Assembly (NCBI RefSeq): GCF_014235875.1 | Contig: NZ_JACJUK010000003.1 | Coordinates: 310,001 to 374,000 of the forward strand | DNA from: Croceivirga lutea | GTDB lineage: Bacteria > Bacteroidota > Bacteroidia > Flavobacteriales > Flavobacteriaceae | Direction of reading: 5' to 3' | Length of the DNA stretch: 64,000 nt | In this document: positions 50,881 to 60,308 of the stretch, one piece after another | Position numbering within the stretch: the first letter of the stretch is position 1 | Layout: every line of letters starts with the position of its first letter | Program-made: the position numbers and the translations under genes | Notes under the pieces: model-generated | What the model was told of the DNA's origin: nothing | Seen by the model: only the letters and a program-made list of their open reading frames with translations | Database searches by the model: none

Positions 50881-51303
50881 TTAATTTAATTGTGTTTGAT
50901 ACGCTACGGCGTAAAGTTTCAATTGTTTTATCATACTTACTAACCCATTGGCTCTAGTTGGAGACAAATGTTCTTTTAAACCAATTTCATCAATAAAATC
51001 AGTATCCGCATCAATAATTTCTTGAGGTTTTTGATTGCTAAACACTCTAATAAGCACGGCAATTATACCTTTAGTAATTATAGCGTCGCTATCTGCTGTA
51101 AAGACAAGTCTGTCTTTATCTAATTCTGCATGTACCCAAACTTTACTCTGACAACCTTTGATTATATTATCATCTGTTTTGTAGTTTTCATCAATCAAGG
51201 GTAAAGATTTACCCATTTCAATGATGTACTCATACTTCTGCATCCAATCATCAAACATTGAGAATTCATCTACAACTTCGTTTTGTATTTCAGAAATGGT
51301 CAT
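50881..51303 (-). CDS. sufE: SufE sulfur-transfer protein
   Basis: A 140-residue SufE from ATG 51303; the frame extends to 51327 but only with an unlikely start. The active-site Cys is in IIKGCQSKVWVHAE. It takes persulfide sulfur from SufS and passes it to SufB. It is separated from sufS by a porP-like gene. Length and motif normal. Confidence 0.94.
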   Translation of the reverse strand: MTISEIQNEVVDEFSMFDDWMQKYEYIIEMGKSLPLIDENYKTDDNIIKGCQSKVWVHAELDKDRLVFTADSDAIITKGIIAVLIRVFSNQKPQEIIDADTDFIDEIGLKEHLSPTRANGLVSMIKQLKLYAVAYQTQLN

Positions 51304-51412
51304 GTTATTTTTTTTGTAAAAATACAATTCGTTAAAAAGGGAATCAAAACATTAGCAAAACCTTACAACAAATTGCATTGTAAAAAGGTACAGAAGTCTT
51401 TTAAATATTGAA

Positions 51413-52342
51413 TCAAAAACGTGTAAATAGTTTACTGCCACGTTTTAAAACGTTTTCATAACGAAGTGTTATTTGAAAAATACCGTCATTACTTATGGCT
51501 AGGCCCTCTGTTCTAAGACTTGTTTGATTACCATACCCAAAACTCACCAATAACGAATCAAATACTTGAAAGTTTGTGAAAATACTGTAAGAGTCACCTA
51601 GTCGATATACTCCACTTACACCAAACTTGTCTTTCATTAAAAAGTTCAACCCTAAATCAATATCCGCTTGTTCTTTGTCTTGAAATCTGGTAAAAAAGGT
51701 TGGCATTACCGAGAAATCATTACCTAATAAAAATACATATCCACTGTGAAAAACAATTGGCAATTTTCTTGTATCTACTTGTAATTCACCAATATCATAA
51801 TGCAAAGTGTTTAAAAAACTAGGTATCGAGGCACCAGCAAAAAACCAATCATTACTGTATACTACTCCGGCTCCTATATTAAAAACAAATCTATTTACTA
51901 AGCCGTTATAAAAATCTTGTAAAGGCCTACTTGCCGTCTCTGGAAAACGGTGGTCCAATAAGTTACCCCTTAATTTTAACCCAAAAGACACATCAGAATC
52001 ATTTGCCAGCTTTAACACATAGGCAGAAGCCAAGTCGAAATAGGTGTATTGAATATTATCAAACTCATCATTAATAATTGAAAAACCAAAAGCCAGTTTC
52101 TTTTTAGCCGGAAAACTAACTAAAGCAGCTTCTCTAGTGTAGTGGTTAAAATCTCGAATTAATTCGGTGCGGTAATTAATGGTAAAATTAGGAGTGCCTT
52201 CGATACCCGTCATTGCCGGATTTACGGTAAACGAGTTGTACATATATTGAGAAAACTCAATATTCTCAGCTTCATTATACTGTTGTGCATTTACTAGCGT
52301 AAATACTAAAAATAGCGCTATGATTGCGATTGTATCTCTCAC
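51413..52342 (-). CDS. PorP/SprF-family type IX secretion membrane protein
   Basis: A 309-residue protein of the PorP/SprF family: signal peptide (IAIIALFLVFTLVNAQ), then QYNEAENIEFSQYMYNSFTVNPAMTGIEGTPNFTINYR, the family's opening, and a beta barrel to the end. Such proteins sit in the outer membrane and support T9SS or gliding. The start codon is GTG at 52342. It is unusual to see it between sufS and sufE. No Fe-S motif. Confidence 0.9.
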   Translation of the reverse strand: MRDTIAIIALFLVFTLVNAQQYNEAENIEFSQYMYNSFTVNPAMTGIEGTPNFTINYRTELIRDFNHYTREAALVSFPAKKKLAFGFSIINDEFDNIQYTYFDLASAYVLKLANDSDVSFGLKLRGNLLDHRFPETASRPLQDFYNGLVNRFVFNIGAGVVYSNDWFFAGASIPSFLNTLHYDIGELQVDTRKLPIVFHSGYVFLLGNDFSVMPTFFTRFQDKEQADIDLGLNFLMKDKFGVSGVYRLGDSYSIFTNFQVFDSLLVSFGYGNQTSLRTEGLAISNDGIFQITLRYENVLKRGSKLFTRF

Positions 52343-52395
52343 CTAAAGCAAAAACGGAAGAATATAAATCCTATTGTTAACGAAAATCTACGACA

Positions 52396-53622
52396 CTACA
52401 ATAACATAGTTTTAGCACGTTCAATACCTGCCACTAAGACATCAATCTCTTCTTTGGTATTGTAAAAACTAAAACTAGCTCTAACCGTACCAGGTATTTG
52501 ATAAAAATCCATAATTGGCTGGGTACAATGGTGCCCTGTTCTTACAGCAATACCTAATTTATCTAAAATAGAGCCTATATCGTACGGATGAATACCCTCA
52601 ATATTAAATGAAATTACTGATGCTTTGTGTTGCTTAGGGCCATAAATTTTTAAACCATCAATGGCTAGGAGTTTTTCGGTACCATAGGTAAGTAATTCAT
52701 GCTCATAAGCTGCAATAGCATCAAAACCGATGGAATTCATATAGTCAATTGCTGCTCCAAATGCAATTCCGCCACAAATATTTGGTGTACCGGCCTCAAA
52801 TTTATGAGGTAAATCAGCATAAGTAGTTTTTTCAAAGGTTACTTCCGCTATCATCTCACCTCCACCTTGATACGGTGGTAATTTTTTTAACCACTCTTCT
52901 TTACCATAAAGCATGCCAACACCTGTTGGACCGCACATTTTATGTGCAGATACGGTATAAAAGTCAACATTTAAGGCTTGTACATCTGCTTTTCTATGCG
53001 GGGCTGCTTGAGCACCATCTATTAGTACAGCTGCTCCAACATTGTGTGCAGCATCAATAATTTCTTTGATAGGATTTATAGTTCCTAAGGCATTTGAGAC
53101 GTGATTACAAAAAACAAGTTTTGTTTTGGAAGACAGTAGCTTATAGAATTCTGTCATTATTAGCTCGCCATCTAAACTCATTGGAATTACCTTGAGTACC
53201 GCACCTGTGCGCTCACAAAGCATTTGCCACGGCACAATATTACTATGATGTTCCAAAGCAGAAACCAAAATTTCATCACCTTTTTCTAGAATAGTAGCAA
53301 AGCCATTGGCCACTAAATTGATACTGTGAGTAGTGCCCGAAGTAAATAATATCTCATGAGCTTTAGCTGCATTAAAATGATTTTGAATTTTTTTACGCGC
53401 TTGCTCATAAGCATCAGTAGCTTCTTGTGACAACGTATGTACACCACGATGAATGTTAGCATTGTAATTTTGATAATATGCTACAATTACATCTATTACC
53501 TGTTGTGGTGTTTGTGATGTTGCTGCATTATCAAAATACACTAATGGTTTACCATTAACTTCTCTATTAAGAATAGGGAAATCTTTTCTAATTGTTTGTA
53601 TATCAAGAGTAGTGTTAGCCAT
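52396..53622 (-). CDS. sufS: Cysteine desulfurase
   Basis: A 408-residue group II cysteine desulfurase. The PLP Lys228 is in TVSAHKMCGPTGVG and the catalytic Cys366 is in VRTGHHCTQPI. It takes sulfur from cysteine and hands it to SufE. The start ATG at 53622 is directly preceded by a hairpin plus T-run (53625-53650), described separately. The gene is fully intact. Confidence 0.97.
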   Translation of the reverse strand: MANTTLDIQTIRKDFPILNREVNGKPLVYFDNAATSQTPQQVIDVIVAYYQNYNANIHRGVHTLSQEATDAYEQARKKIQNHFNAAKAHEILFTSGTTHSINLVANGFATILEKGDEILVSALEHHSNIVPWQMLCERTGAVLKVIPMSLDGELIMTEFYKLLSSKTKLVFCNHVSNALGTINPIKEIIDAAHNVGAAVLIDGAQAAPHRKADVQALNVDFYTVSAHKMCGPTGVGMLYGKEEWLKKLPPYQGGGEMIAEVTFEKTTYADLPHKFEAGTPNICGGIAFGAAIDYMNSIGFDAIAAYEHELLTYGTEKLLAIDGLKIYGPKQHKASVISFNIEGIHPYDIGSILDKLGIAVRTGHHCTQPIMDFYQIPGTVRASFSFYNTKEEIDVLVAGIERAKTMLL

Positions 53623-53624
53623 AA

Positions 53625-53650
53625 AAAAAGATTCCCGCTGAAGCGGGAAT
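53625..53650 (-). terminator. Terminator/attenuator-like hairpin abutting sufS start
   Basis: On the minus strand ATTCCCGCT-TC-AGCGGGAAT is followed by C and then seven T before the sufS ATG. The stem is 8-9 bp and the T-run touches the start codon. It has the form of an intrinsic terminator placed between sufD and sufS. The arms match the dispersed repeat hairpins of this window (GCGGGAAT type). Confidence 0.75.
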
Positions 53651-53657
53651 TTAAATT

Positions 53658-54974
53658 TTATAATTCGAACCCGAGTCTTACCCCAAGTTTATTCGCAATT
53701 AGTTTATTGACCCTTGCTTTAAGTTCTGGTATTCGAACACTTTCTAAAACATTGTTTGCAAAAGCGTACATTAAAAGTGCCCCTGCCTCCTTTTTAGGAA
53801 TACCTCTAGACTGTAAATAAAACAAAGCATCTTCATCTAACTGACCTATAGTACAACCGTGAGAACATTTTACATCATCTGCAAATATTTCTAATTGTGG
53901 TTTTGTATTTAAAGTAGCCTTATCGCTAATTAAAACATTATTATTCTGTTGAAAAGCGTCTGTTTTTTGGGCAATTTTGTCTACAAGAATTTTACCATTG
54001 AAAACGCCCGTAGAACTACCGTCATAAATACCCTTATAGTCTTGATGACTTTCACAATTCGGCTGCGCATGATGCACTAAAGTGTAATGGTCAACGTGTT
54101 GTTTGCCATCTAAAATAGTTATCCCTTTAAGCGTTGAATCTATACGTTCACCATTTTGATAATAGTTCAAATTATTGCGGGTAAGTTTACCTCCAAAAGA
54201 AAAGGTGTGTACACGAACAACGCTATTATCTTTTTGGTCTATATAAGTGTTATCAATTAAAGAAGCGTTTGCGTTATCGTTTTGCAATTTATAGTAATCT
54301 ACACGGGCATCTTTAGCCGCAAAAATTTCAGTTACAGAGTTTGTAAATACTTCATTAGAAGTTAAACTCTGATGACGCTCTATTACTTGTACTTCAGCAT
54401 TTTCTTCAGCAATTATTAAGTTTCTTGGTTGAAGCATCAAAGATGCCTCATTACCAGTTGCTAAATGTAAAATTTGAATTGGTTTTCTAGGTGCTTTATT
54501 CTTTGGAATATAAATGTAAGCGCCTTCTTTGCTAAACGCCGTATTTAAAGAGGTTAAAGAATCCTCTTTTTTAGCTATTTTATTGAAATACAACTCAATA
54601 ATCTGACGGTACATGGGCTTTGTTAATGCCGAACTCATAAGGCAAACATCAACACCATCATGTGTGGTTTCAGATAAATAGCTACTGTAAATACCGTCAA
54701 CAAAAACTATTTTGTAGGTATCTATCTCATGTAGAAAATACTTTTTAATGTCTTTATATTCTAAAGCGCTTTCTTGCTTAGGAAAAACACTAAAGTCTAT
54801 TTTCTGTAAATTATTTAATGAAGTATACTTCCAAGCTTCCTCTTTTTTAGAAGGAAAACCTTTTGTTTCAAAATTCTTAATGGCTTCAGAACGAATGTCG
54901 TGAACAGGGTCATTAACATCAATACCGTCTTCAAAAGCCATAAAGGATGAAACCAATTTGTCTTTTAAATCCAT
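53658..54974 (-). CDS. sufD: SufD, Fe-S scaffold subunit
   Basis: A 438-residue SufD from ATG 54974; an extra TTG at 54983 precedes it in frame but lies inside sufC. The C-terminal core has KCSHGCTIGQLDEDALFYLQSRG (family hallmark) and the beta-helix region. With SufB and SufC it forms the SufBC2D scaffold. It overlaps no gene; sufC ends 2 bp upstream. Confidence 0.95.
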   Translation of the reverse strand: MDLKDKLVSSFMAFEDGIDVNDPVHDIRSEAIKNFETKGFPSKKEEAWKYTSLNNLQKIDFSVFPKQESALEYKDIKKYFLHEIDTYKIVFVDGIYSSYLSETTHDGVDVCLMSSALTKPMYRQIIELYFNKIAKKEDSLTSLNTAFSKEGAYIYIPKNKAPRKPIQILHLATGNEASLMLQPRNLIIAEENAEVQVIERHQSLTSNEVFTNSVTEIFAAKDARVDYYKLQNDNANASLIDNTYIDQKDNSVVRVHTFSFGGKLTRNNLNYYQNGERIDSTLKGITILDGKQHVDHYTLVHHAQPNCESHQDYKGIYDGSSTGVFNGKILVDKIAQKTDAFQQNNNVLISDKATLNTKPQLEIFADDVKCSHGCTIGQLDEDALFYLQSRGIPKKEAGALLMYAFANNVLESVRIPELKARVNKLIANKLGVRLGFEL

Positions 54975-54975
54975 C

Positions 54976-55728
54976 TTAAGCAACCGTTTCTTGTTTAACC
55001 CAATCGTAACCTTTCTCTTCTAACTCTAGAGCTAGTTCTTTACCACCAGATTTGACAATTTTACCATCATGTAAAACATGAACAAAATCTGGAACAATGT
55101 AATCTAACAAACGTTGGTAGTGCGTAATAACAATGATAGCATTATCTGAACCACGTAGTTTGTTTACACCATTGGCTACAATACGCAAAGCATCAATATC
55201 TAAACCAGAATCTGTTTCATCTAAAATGGCCAGTTTAGGTTCTAGCATTGCCATCTGAAAGATTTCATTTCTTTTCTTTTCACCACCAGAAAAACCTTCG
55301 TTTAATGATCGCGACAAAAATTTTCTATCAATCTCTAACAATTCTGCCTTTTCACGAATCTTTTTAAGCATTTCGTTAGCGGGCATATCTTCTAAGCCTT
55401 GTGCTTTGCGAGATTCGTTAATGGCTGTTTTAATAAAATTAGTTACTGAAACACCTGGAATTTCAACTGGATATTGAAATGATAAAAAGATACCATTATG
55501 AGATCGCTCTTCTGGAGCCATTTCTTCGATATCTTCGCCATCTAGTTCAATATTTCCTTTTTTAATTTCAAATTCTTCTTTACCAGCAATAACCGAAGCC
55601 AAGGTACTTTTACCTGAACCGTTTGGACCCATGATAGCGTGTACTTCGCCAGGTTTCACCTCAAGATTTATTCCTTTTAATATTTTTTTACCCTCAATAC
55701 CGGCGTGTAAATCGTTTATTTTAAGCAT
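54976..55728 (-). CDS. sufC: SufC, ATPase of the Fe-S scaffold
   Basis: A 250-residue ABC-type ATPase. Walker A is GPNGSGKST at 34-42, the signature [15 protein letters not shown] lies around 142-156, and the Walker B stretch is [11 protein letters not shown]. It powers cluster assembly on SufB-SufD. The gene is 16 bp downstream of sufB. Confidence 0.97.
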   Translation of the reverse strand: MLKINDLHAGIEGKKILKGINLEVKPGEVHAIMGPNGSGKSTLASVIAGKEEFEIKKGNIELDGEDIEEMAPEERSHNGIFLSFQYPVEIPGVSVTNFIKTAINESRKAQGLEDMPANEMLKKIREKAELLEIDRKFLSRSLNEGFSGGEKKRNEIFQMAMLEPKLAILDETDSGLDIDALRIVANGVNKLRGSDNAIIVITHYQRLLDYIVPDFVHVLHDGKIVKSGGKELALELEEKGYDWVKQETVA

Positions 55729-55744
55729 TTTCTTTTTCGATTAA

Positions 55745-57190
55745 TTATCCTACAGAACCTTCTAGGCTTATTTCTAATAATTTTTGTGCTTCAACTGCAA
55801 ACTCCATAGGGAGCTTGTTCAATACTTCTTTACTAAAACCATTTACAATTAAAGCAATAGCTTTTTCAGTATCGATACCTCTTTGGTTACAATAGAAAAT
55901 TTGGTCTTCACCAATTTTACTAGTTGTAGCCTCATGCTCAATTTGAGCTGATTTATTTTTGGTTTCTATGTACGGAAATGTATGCGCACCGCACTCATTA
56001 CCCATTAGTAAAGAATCACATTGCGAAAAATTTCGTGCATTTTCAGCGCGACTGTTCACTTGTACCAAACCTCGATAACTATTTTGTGACTTACCCGCAG
56101 AAATTCCTTTTGAAATAATGGTACTCTTGGTGTTTTTACCAAGGTGAATCATTTTAGTACCTGTATCTGCTTGTTGATAGTTGTTAGTAACGGCAATGGA
56201 ATAGAATTCTCCAATAGAATTGTTTCCTTTTAAAACACAAGAAGGATATTTCCAAGTTACTGCAGAACCCGTTTCTACTTGTGTCCAAGATATTTTAGCA
56301 TTGTTTTCGCAAAGTCCTCTTTTGGTAACAAAATTGAAAACTCCACCTTTTCCTTCTTTATTACCAGGGAACCAGTTTTGAACGGTAGAATACTTAATTT
56401 CTGCATCATCTAACGCAATTAATTCTACTACAGCTGCATGCAGCTGATTTTCATCTCTCATTGGTGCTGTACAACCTTCAAGGTAACTTACGTAACTACC
56501 TTCATCTGCAACTACCAATGTTCTTTCAAACTGACCTGTACCTGCTTGGTTAATTCTGAAATAGGTAGAAAGTTCCATTGGACAACGCACTCCTTTAGGA
56601 ATGTAGCAAAAACTACCATCAGAAAAAACTGCAGAATTTAATGCTGCGTAAAAATTGTCTTTTTGAGGTACAACGGAGCCAATATATTTTTTTACCAAAT
56701 CTGGGTGCTCTTGAATAGCTTCAGATATGGAACAAAAAATGATTCCTTTTTCTGCAAGGGTCTTTTTAAACGTAGTTGCTACAGAAACAGAATCCATAAC
56801 CACATCAACGGCAACCCCAGCTAACTTTTTTTGTTCATCTAAAGAAATACCTAATTTTTTAAAGGTATCTAACAGCTCAGGGTCAACCTCATCAAGGCTC
56901 TCGTATTTTGGTTTTTTATTTGGAGCTGAATAGTATGATATCGCCTGAAAATCAGGTTTCTCATAAGTAACATTAGCCCATTCTGGCTCTTCCATTTCTT
57001 GCCAAATACGAAAAGCTTCTAGTCGCCATTCTGTCATCCATTCAGGCTCATTTTTCTTAAGAGATATTGCCTTAACAATATCTTCATTTAAACCCTTAGG
57101 AAGTGTATCAGACTCAATATCTGTGTAGAAACCATACTCATATTCTTTGGTTTCCAACTCTTTTTTTAATTCTTCTTCGGTATAAGCCAT
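55745..57190 (-). CDS. sufB: SufB, Fe-S scaffold subunit
   Basis: A 481-residue SufB with [21 protein letters not shown], the Cys-containing scaffold motif, and [20 protein letters not shown], both family marks, and [19 protein letters not shown] near the C-terminus. It is the main place of cluster building. It starts 18 bp after the sufA-like gene. Length normal. Confidence 0.97.
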   Translation of the reverse strand: MAYTEEELKKELETKEYEYGFYTDIESDTLPKGLNEDIVKAISLKKNEPEWMTEWRLEAFRIWQEMEEPEWANVTYEKPDFQAISYYSAPNKKPKYESLDEVDPELLDTFKKLGISLDEQKKLAGVAVDVVMDSVSVATTFKKTLAEKGIIFCSISEAIQEHPDLVKKYIGSVVPQKDNFYAALNSAVFSDGSFCYIPKGVRCPMELSTYFRINQAGTGQFERTLVVADEGSYVSYLEGCTAPMRDENQLHAAVVELIALDDAEIKYSTVQNWFPGNKEGKGGVFNFVTKRGLCENNAKISWTQVETGSAVTWKYPSCVLKGNNSIGEFYSIAVTNNYQQADTGTKMIHLGKNTKSTIISKGISAGKSQNSYRGLVQVNSRAENARNFSQCDSLLMGNECGAHTFPYIETKNKSAQIEHEATTSKIGEDQIFYCNQRGIDTEKAIALIVNGFSKEVLNKLPMEFAVEAQKLLEISLEGSVG

Positions 57191-57208
57191 GTTCTCTTAG
57201 TTCAATAT

Positions 57209-57538
57209 TTAGAGTGAAAAACTTTCACCACATCCGCATGTTCTTTGTGCATTAGGATTGTTAAAAACAAAACCTTTACCATTAAGACCACCAGAATATT
57301 CCAATGTTGTACCAACCAAATAGAGAAAACTCTTTTTGTCTACAACTATTCTAACTGCATTATCTTCAAAGACCTTATCGCCTTCTAAAGTAGCTTCATC
57401 AAATTTTAGTTCATATGATAATCCACTGCAGCCACCACTTTTAACACCAACACGCACAAAGTCTTTGGTGGCATCAAAACCTTCTTCGGTCATTAAAGCC
57501 ACTACTTTTCTGCGAGCTTGTTCAGAAACTTTAATCAT
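57209..57538 (-). CDS. HesB/IscA-type Fe-S carrier
   Basis: A 109-residue A-type carrier with the three conserved cysteines: Cys37 in KSGGCSGLSYEL and Cys101 and Cys103 in TCGCGESFSL. It is the first gene of the SUF operon. SufA and ErpA functions cannot be told apart by sequence alone. A promoter core TATATTTG lies upstream at 57565-57572. Confidence 0.94.
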   Translation of the reverse strand: MIKVSEQARRKVVALMTEEGFDATKDFVRVGVKSGGCSGLSYELKFDEATLEGDKVFEDNAVRIVVDKKSFLYLVGTTLEYSGGLNGKGFVFNNPNAQRTCGCGESFSL

Positions 57539-57564
57539 GTATTATCAATCTATTAAAAAGTGCA

Positions 57565-57572
57565 CAAATATA
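57565..57572 (-). promoter_or_regulatory. Promoter core (TAnnTTTG) for the SUF operon
   Basis: TATATTTG on the minus strand, 26 bp upstream of the first ATG (57538). No second operator-like palindrome was recognised in the 104-bp leader region. Confidence 0.55.
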
Positions 57573-57642
57573 CCGCATTAGTAGCATTTTACTATTATCC
57601 CTAACATTATTATAACGAATGAGCTAATAAGGTTTTTTTATG

Positions 57643-58992
57643 CTATTGATTCGCCTTTAATTTCAAGACAACCAGATCTTGTCCTCCCTTGTTTTCAACC
57701 ATTGGAAAATCTGTACTTGAGGTTTCACCAACTAATAGTATGGAGCTGTCAGAAGTTTCTATTACATCATAGGCAAAATCTAGACCAGTACCGCCTATAC
57801 TTTGTTGCCATAACAATTGACCATCTTGATTGATTTTGAACACCCAAAAATCATTTTCACCAAAATTTTGAGTGGCATCACCATCAAAGCTTTTTGAATT
57901 ACCTGCAACCAAAAAACCTCCGTCTTTTGAAGGTTTAATACTATGAGCGGCATCAAAACCAGAACCCCCAAAACTTTTTTGCCATAATAGATTTCCAACA
58001 CCATCTATTTTAACTACCCAAATATCAGAAACACCGTAGTTTGTAGTTACTTGAACATCTTCACTAAAGGTATTTCCAACAATTAAATAACCGCCATCAA
58101 TTGTTTTTGAAATGTCTTGGGCTTGGTCTATGCCAGTTCCTCCAAAAGATTGTTCCCATTCCAACGCTCCATTTTTATCAATTTTTACTACCCAGAAATC
58201 GTAACTTCCTTTAGAGTTGGAGATATCAAAATCATCACTTTCTGTAAACCCAGCCATTACATAACCGCCATCATGGCCATGTACAGCTGCATAAGCTCTA
58301 TCGTTATTAGTTCCTCCAAAATATTTGCGCCATTCTAATTCACCGGCAACATTTACTTTTGTACCCCAAAATTCACCAACCCCGTGGGCAGCTAAGCTAG
58401 ACTTCTCAGTAGCTCCTTCGCCATTTGATGAGGTAACATCTAAAAACCCAGAGAAAAATAAACCCCCATCAATAGTTTCAAGCAAATCATAAGAGTGGTC
58501 ATGGCCAGAAAATCCAAAACTCTTTTCCCATAAAATATTTCCTGAGCCATCAAGTTTTAAAATCCAGTTATCATGAAAACCTTCATTATTACTGGCATCG
58601 CCATCTGAACTTTGCGCATAGCCGGTTATAGCATAGCCCCCATCTGAAGTTTGTACAACCGCTTGCCCTTTATCATCACGGCTACCCCCATACGTCTTTT
58701 GCCATTGTAATTTTCCTGCGGCGTCAAATTTTAAAAGCCAATAGTCGTTAACCGCTAAATTTTTTGTGCTTAGGTCTTGGTCTATGCTATTGGTAAAACC
58801 GAAAACTGCAAAACCGCCATCACTAGTCGAAATTATAGATCTAGGCGTATCATCACCAGAACCTCCAATACCTTTAATGTATTCAATATTTGAAAAGCTA
58901 GCCGGAATTGAGTCAACGCCTTCTACGGTGTACGAATCATCGATACAAGACATGAAAAGAATAGCACAAATAAAATATAAGGCATTTTTCAT
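57643..58992 (-). CDS. Seven-repeat beta-propeller lipoprotein
   Basis: A 449-residue lipoprotein: signal NALYFICAILFMSC with lipobox Cys at about 16, followed by seven repeats of about 55 residues with the form GGSGxDxAxxIxxTxDGGYxxxGxTxSxDGD...DxWxxKxDxxGxLxWQKSFGG. The first is at about residue 40 and the last ends at about 445, suggesting a seven-bladed propeller. It is likely displayed on the cell surface; the ligand is unknown. It begins 3 bp before the next lipoprotein gene ends, so both belong to one operon. Confidence 0.85.
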   Translation of the reverse strand: MKNALYFICAILFMSCIDDSYTVEGVDSIPASFSNIEYIKGIGGSGDDTPRSIISTSDGGFAVFGFTNSIDQDLSTKNLAVNDYWLLKFDAAGKLQWQKTYGGSRDDKGQAVVQTSDGGYAITGYAQSSDGDASNNEGFHDNWILKLDGSGNILWEKSFGFSGHDHSYDLLETIDGGLFFSGFLDVTSSNGEGATEKSSLAAHGVGEFWGTKVNVAGELEWRKYFGGTNNDRAYAAVHGHDGGYVMAGFTESDDFDISNSKGSYDFWVVKIDKNGALEWEQSFGGTGIDQAQDISKTIDGGYLIVGNTFSEDVQVTTNYGVSDIWVVKIDGVGNLLWQKSFGGSGFDAAHSIKPSKDGGFLVAGNSKSFDGDATQNFGENDFWVFKINQDGQLLWQQSIGGTGLDFAYDVIETSDSSILLVGETSSTDFPMVENKGGQDLVVLKLKANQ

Positions 58993-58995
58993 CTT

Positions 58996-60252
58996 CTATT
59001 CTGATTTTGTAACAATAAACAAACCTGAATTGCTATCGCTAATCAAAATTTTACCACTTTCGAAATAGGGATACACACTCCAGACCCCATCAAAACGAGC
59101 AGAATCATTCTGTGGATAAGTATCAAAAAATCCTATTTCATTAAGATTTCCATTTTCAATATCTGTGATATCAATTAGGCGCATACCAGCGGTATAATTT
59201 GCCAAATAAAACTCATCACCTAAAACATAGCCGTTATGGTCGATTGCTGCTGTAGAACCCAAATAAACCGTGTGTAAAACCGGATTGTCTAAATCTTGCA
59301 TATCAAAAACCAATGTTCTAGAATTAAACCCAAAGTTAACCTCATCTAGTTCGTCACCTAACAAGAAAAAACGTTGGTCTTCTGTAAACCAACCTTGATG
59401 TGTATAGGCCAATTGGGAATAATTTAAAGATGAAATAGCAACAGGATTATTCTTGTCTGTAAAATCAGCTACAGCAACAACATCTTCATTGGCGCCTATG
59501 AATATTTCTCTTCCCACATAGTCAGTATCTGGGCCGTTATAAGTTATCACTTGAGCATCATGAGAATACCCATCTACCCCATAGCCACCTGCGGGGGTAG
59601 GGTTTAATGGGTCTTGAATATTTACAAAATGAACGCCTCCATTGTAAGCATCTAATCTATCAGTGCCTACAGGATAGGCAAAGCCTTCGTCTTCATTAAT
59701 TACAATATTATGAGCATTGGTAATATTAGAATAATAAGCATCTTGGGTAAATGTTTCTGGTGCATTAGCTACATTTCTAAGCTTTGTTAAATCAAAAACT
59801 TGCATGCCATGATTACTAGCCTCTGAAACTATAAAGGCATGGTTGCCATAGATTTTTACATCTCTCCATATACTATTAGTAGTTGCGGTAGATAGTTTTC
59901 CCAAATAAATAGGTTCATCAGCAGAGATATCTATAAATGCCGTACCATTATCTAAACCTACCAAAGCATATTCTACCCCTGTTTGTTCATCTTTCCAACC
60001 CCATACATCATTAGCCAATTCAGCATCCATTGTATTCAAGCTTACAAGAGCCAATAAATCAAAACCGTTACAAGGATACATAAGTGCCATACCATTCTCG
60101 CAAGGCGTTTTTGAACTTATTGCAATATCATCATCTGACATAGATTGATCATCATCTGTGATATTGGTTGGTGTAGAAGGAGATTCATTTTTATCACAAG
60201 AATACAAAAATACTAACCCTAAGAAAAGTAGGGTGGTAGCTGAAAATTTCAT
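58996..60252 (-). CDS. Choice-of-anchor-B family lipoprotein (LVIVD repeats)
   Basis: A 418-residue lipoprotein (signal ending FLYSC near residue 19) with a linker of Ser/Asp-rich residues and then beta-propeller blades of the LVIVD type: GVEYALVGLDNGTAFIDIS, FIVSEASNHGMQVFDLTKL, HIVINEDEGFAYPVGTDR, HTVYLGSTAAIDHNGYVLGDE. Its N-terminal linker with DDDQSMSDDD-like composition and its lipobox point to outer-membrane attachment. The function is unknown. It lies upstream of, and in an operon with, the seven-repeat lipoprotein. Confidence 0.88.
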   Translation of the reverse strand: MKFSATTLLFLGLVFLYSCDKNESPSTPTNITDDDQSMSDDDIAISSKTPCENGMALMYPCNGFDLLALVSLNTMDAELANDVWGWKDEQTGVEYALVGLDNGTAFIDISADEPIYLGKLSTATTNSIWRDVKIYGNHAFIVSEASNHGMQVFDLTKLRNVANAPETFTQDAYYSNITNAHNIVINEDEGFAYPVGTDRLDAYNGGVHFVNIQDPLNPTPAGGYGVDGYSHDAQVITYNGPDTDYVGREIFIGANEDVVAVADFTDKNNPVAISSLNYSQLAYTHQGWFTEDQRFFLLGDELDEVNFGFNSRTLVFDMQDLDNPVLHTVYLGSTAAIDHNGYVLGDEFYLANYTAGMRLIDITDIENGNLNEIGFFDTYPQNDSARFDGVWSVYPYFESGKILISDSNSGLFIVTKSE

Positions 60253-60296
60253 AGCAAAAACAGTTTAAAGTAAAGTTACAAATTAATTTTAGCCAT

Positions 60297-60304
60297 TACC
60301 TTTG
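60297..60304 (+). promoter_or_regulatory. Promoter core (TAnnTTTG), near-leaderless, for thiL
   Basis: TACCTTTG ends only 4 bp before the thiL ATG at 60309. A TTTA about 20 bp upstream may be the -33 box. Transcription would begin at or inside the start codon. Confidence 0.55.
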
Positions 60305-60308
60305 CAAA

